A DNA stretch of 64,000 nucleotides from CAWCGU01 sp963838095 (GTDB lineage: Bacteria; Actinomycetota; Thermoleophilia; Solirubrobacterales; 70-9). The position numbers and the translations under genes are program-made. The notes beneath the pieces are model-generated. The model did not search any database, was not told the origin of the DNA, and was given only the letters and a program-made list of their open reading frames with translations. The DNA lies in assembly GCA_963838095.1 (NCBI GenBank), contig CAWIPO010000008.1:186001-250000 (forward strand), read 5' to 3'. Below are positions 61,487-64,000 of the stretch, one piece after another. Numbering within the stretch: the stretch's first letter is position 1; each line of letters opens with the position of its first letter.

Positions 61487-63423
61487 GCTGGCAGCTCGCG
61501 AGCTTCGGGCTCCTGGCCATCGTCCTCGCCGGCGGCGCGGTCTGGTACGAGCGCTCGAAGCCTTCGGCGAAGCTGGTGGCGATGGTGGCGGCGCTGGTTG
61601 CGCTCGCGGTCGCCGGCCGCGTCGCCCTGGCGCCGATCCCGAACGTCGTCGCGACGACCGACATCGTGCTCCTGGGCGGGTACGCGCTCGGAGGCGCGCC
61701 GGGCTTCGCGATCGGAGCGCTGGCGGCGCTGGTCTCGAACTTCTGGCTAGGGCAAGGGCCGTGGACCCCGTGGCAGATGGCTGGGTGGGGCATGGTCGGA
61801 GTCGGGGGAGCGGTGCTCGCCCGGCTCTCGGGCCGCACCCTCGGCCGCTTCTGGCTCGCGGCGTGGTGCGGGATCGCGGGACTCGCCTACGGGGCCCTGC
61901 TCGACCTCTCCGTGATGGTCACGTACGGAGGGGAGCAATCGCTGGATCGCTACCTGGCGCTGTCGGCGCGGGGGGTGCCGTTCAACATCGCGCACGCGGC
62001 GGGCAACGTGGTCTTCGCGCTGATCGCCGGGCCCGCGCTGGTGCGGATGCTGCTGCGCTTCCGCTCCCGGATGGAGGTGACCTGGCGGGAGGGAGGGCCG
62101 CGACGGGCTGCCGCGGGCGCGGCGGCAACCCTCAGCGCATCTCTGCTCGCGATCGTCCTGGTGACAGGCGCGGGCGGGCTCCCCTCGGAGGCCAGGGCGC
62201 AGGGAGCCGACGGCGCCGCGGCGTGGCTGGAGGGCGCGCAGAACGCCGATGGGGGCTTCGGGATCGAGATCGGTGCCGAGTCCAACCTGGAGATGACGAC
62301 ATGGGCGGCGCTTGCGCTGGAGGCGGCGGGACGCAACCCCCTGGACGTCTCCCGCGATGGGCGGACGCCGATCGACTACCTCCAAGCGCACTCGGGCGAG
62401 ATCCGCTCGACCAACGACATCCAGCGCGTGATCCTCGTGCTCGAAGCCGCCGGCCTCGACTCCGATGACTTCGCCGGCCGCGACCTCGTCGAGACGCTTC
62501 GCGATCGCCGCCGCCGGGACGGGTCGTTTCGAGCCTGGCCCAACCTGACGGCATTCGGCGTTCTCGCTCTGGCGGCGGCCGGCGTGCCGGATTCCGACCT
62601 GCTGCGCTCAGCCAACTGGCTCCGCCGAGCGCAATCCCGCGATGGTGGCTGGGGAGCGGTGGTCGGGACCCAAACAGATCCTGACTCCACGGGCGCGGTA
62701 TTGCAGGCGCTCGCGGCGGCGGGTCTGGGTGGCAGCTCGGTAGCCGAGCGTGCCGTCGCCTATCTGAAGCGAAATCAACTCCGTGGCGGCGGCTGGGCGC
62801 TGACAAGCGGCGGCACGCCGAACTCGCAGTCCACCGCCTACTGCGTGCAGGGGCTGTGGTCGTTCGGTGTCGACCCCGCCGATGTCCGGCGCGGGGGCGA
62901 CGATCCTTTCGACTTCCTGGCCGCCCGCCAGGCCTCGGACGGCCACTACCGCTACTCCGCCTCCAGCGACCAGACGCCCGTGTGGGTGACCGCGCAGGCG
63001 CTGCTGGCCGTGAGCCGGCAACCGTTCCCGCTGCCGGTGGTGGCACGCGCGCCCACCTCATCGAGTCCGCGCGCCGGCGCCGCCGGGTCGGGCGGGGCGG
63101 GAGGGACCGCGCAAGGGTCCGACGGCGGCGGGAGCGGGTCAGGTGGCGGTTCAGGTGCCGGCCCCGCGGACGGTGCTCGCGGCGGCGGCAGCGGGAGCGG
63201 CGGTGGCTCGGACGACGCCGGGGGCTCGAACGGTCCCTCCGCCGGCTCGGACGCAACCACGATCCCTGTCGGGGAGGCCGACGGCGACGCCGGGACCGCT
63301 CTAACCCCAGCTTCCGGCGAGTCGAACGACGGCAGCGCGGCGTCCTATCTCGCCGCCGCCTTTGGCGCGCTCGCGCTCGCGATGGTGGCCGGCTATCTCT
63401 GGTATCGCCGCCGCCTGCCCTGA
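61483..63423 (+). CDS. ECF S-component-like membrane domain fused to transcobalamin/prenyltransferase-type alpha/alpha barrel
   Basis: 646 aa. Residues 1-205: six or so helices of an ECF substrate-binding (S) component (VATTDIVLLGGYALGGAPGF, GPWTPWQMAGWGMVGVGGAV, FNIAHAAGNVVFALIAG). A further helix (about 207-228) leads to an extracytoplasmic domain of repeated alpha-helical pairs, about 240-515, with NADGGFG, RRDGSFRAW, SRDGGWGA, RGGGWAL and SDGHYRY, the (Q/R)xxDGGWG pattern of prenyltransferase/squalene-cyclase-type repeats, the fold of the N-terminal half of transcobalamin and intrinsic factor. About 90 Gly/Ser-rich residues and a C-terminal helix with YRRRLP follow. GTG 61483 overlaps the ecfA stop. 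Confidence 0.85.
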   Translation: MSWQLASFGLLAIVLAGGAVWYERSKPSAKLVAMVAALVALAVAGRVALAPIPNVVATTDIVLLGGYALGGAPGFAIGALAALVSNFWLGQGPWTPWQMAGWGMVGVGGAVLARLSGRTLGRFWLAAWCGIAGLAYGALLDLSVMVTYGGEQSLDRYLALSARGVPFNIAHAAGNVVFALIAGPALVRMLLRFRSRMEVTWREGGPRRAAAGAAATLSASLLAIVLVTGAGGLPSEARAQGADGAAAWLEGAQNADGGFGIEIGAESNLEMTTWAALALEAAGRNPLDVSRDGRTPIDYLQAHSGEIRSTNDIQRVILVLEAAGLDSDDFAGRDLVETLRDRRRRDGSFRAWPNLTAFGVLALAAAGVPDSDLLRSANWLRRAQSRDGGWGAVVGTQTDPDSTGAVLQALAAAGLGGSSVAERAVAYLKRNQLRGGGWALTSGGTPNSQSTAYCVQGLWSFGVDPADVRRGGDDPFDFLAARQASDGHYRYSASSDQTPVWVTAQALLAVSRQPFPLPVVARAPTSSSPRAGAAGSGGAGGTAQGSDGGGSGSGGGSGAGPADGARGGGSGSGGGSDDAGGSNGPSAGSDATTIPVGEADGDAGTALTPASGESNDGSAASYLAAAFGALALAMVAGYLWYRRRLP

Positions 63424-63438
63424 CGTACAGTCCCCCGG

Positions 63439-64000
63439 GTGCCGTCCTTCACCACCGCCTTCGTCACCGGCGCCTCCGGTTTCGTCGGCGGTGCGCTGAC
63501 CGAGCGCCTCGTGGGCGAGGGGGTCGGCGTGCGCGCGCTGGCCCGCTCGGATGCAGCAGCGGAAAAGGTGGAGGCGCTGGGCGCTCAGCCGGTACGGGGC
63601 GAGCTCTCCGAGCCCGAGGCGATCGCGGCCGGCGCCGATGGTTGCGAGGTCGCCTTTCACGCCGCCGCGACCGTTTCGGAATGGGGCCCGCGGGAGGAGT
63701 TCGAGCGCGTCAACGTGCAGGGGACCGCGAACGCGCTCGAGGGCTGCGCGAGCGCCGGCGTTCGCCGCTTCGTTCACGTCGGAACCGAGGCCGCGCTGCT
63801 CGCCGGCCAGCCGCTGCATCAGGTGAACGAGACGGCGCCGCTGCGCCCCGACTCCTCCGCGATCTACAGCTCGACGAAGGCGAGGGCGGAAGCACTTGTC
63901 CGCGACGCGAACCGCCACGGATACGAGACCGTTGTGCTCCGCCCCAGGTTCGTCTGGGGGCGGGGTGATACCTCGCTGCTTCCGGCGATGGTCGAGATGG
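63439..64000 (+). CDS. NAD-dependent epimerase/dehydratase (extended SDR), partial
   Basis: Runs off the right edge; 187 codons visible from GTG 63439. Rossmann motif VTGASGFVGGAL, HAAATVSEWGP, then catalytic Tyr/Lys in IYSSTKARAEALV and RPRFVWGRGD, the pattern of extended SDRs (3-beta-HSD or epimerase type). It starts 16 nt after the B12 operon but belongs functionally elsewhere as far as can be seen. Confidence 0.88.
   Translation, partial: MPSFTTAFVTGASGFVGGALTERLVGEGVGVRALARSDAAAEKVEALGAQPVRGELSEPEAIAAGADGCEVAFHAAATVSEWGPREEFERVNVQGTANALEGCASAGVRRFVHVGTEAALLAGQPLHQVNETAPLRPDSSAIYSSTKARAEALVRDANRHGYETVVLRPRFVWGRGDTSLLPAMVEM

Overview
The window is high-GC DNA with dense, often overlapping genes (TGATG, ATGA, GTGA and TAGTG stop/start junctions are common) and many GTG starts. 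Complete mce operon, ECF-type B12 transporter, HxlR/TetR/LysR regulators, WS/DGAT acyltransferase and Baeyer-Villiger monooxygenases point to an actinobacterium; the mixture resembles Thermoleophilia/Solirubrobacterales. That placement is inference, because there is no rRNA in the window. At least nine single-base frame breaks, concentrated at about 15.5-19.8 kb and 49.9-52.7 kb, suggest base-level errors in part of the assembly or local gene decay.

Layout. 1-6.6 kb: two divergent cation:proton antiporters (one with a duplicated extracytoplasmic domain, one frameshifted), then SDR, alpha/beta hydrolase and acetyl-CoA synthetase. 6.6-7.1 kb: a relic of a LAGLIDADG-type endonuclease, tRNA-Leu(CAG) and tRNA-Glu(CTC). 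7.06-16.38 kb: a probable genomic island bounded by the tRNA-Glu 3' end and a 41-bp near-perfect copy of it. Its cargo is redox and ion stress genes: cNMP-Grx-TrxR-like flavoprotein with its LysR regulator, NTF2-like protein, SDR, Ohr, an NhaA-DsbA fusion, two more DsbA-like proteins, a DUF5996 gene and a truncated UBP zinc finger. 16.5-22.2 kb: frameshifted lon, HxlR regulator, YCII/ECF-sigma pair, secreted glycoside hydrolase, intact UBP zinc finger.

22.2-51.9 kb is a lipid import and catabolism region: Mce-type ATPase, flavin monooxygenase, WS/DGAT, CoA transferase, SDR, TetR regulator, a complete yrbEAB-mceABCDEF operon followed by SCP2-like and SRPBCC proteins, acyl-CoA dehydrogenases, a three-domain SDR/esterase/Baeyer-Villiger monooxygenase polypeptide, a P450 and a second TetR. 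A shared palindrome CTACC-N4-GGTAG precedes several of these genes and probably marks one TetR regulon.

51.9-56.8 kb: coiled-coil protein, frame-broken serine hydrolase, UbiB kinase/TetR/MpaB operon and a small cNMP-binding protein. 56.77-63.4 kb: a cobalamin riboswitch followed by an operon of two DUF4430 (transcobalamin beta-domain-like) secreted proteins, EcfT, a double EcfA, and an S-component-like membrane domain fused to an extracytoplasmic alpha/alpha barrel like the other half of transcobalamin/intrinsic factor. I read this as a B12 capture-and-import system and consider it the most interesting part of the window. The window ends inside an NAD-dependent epimerase gene.
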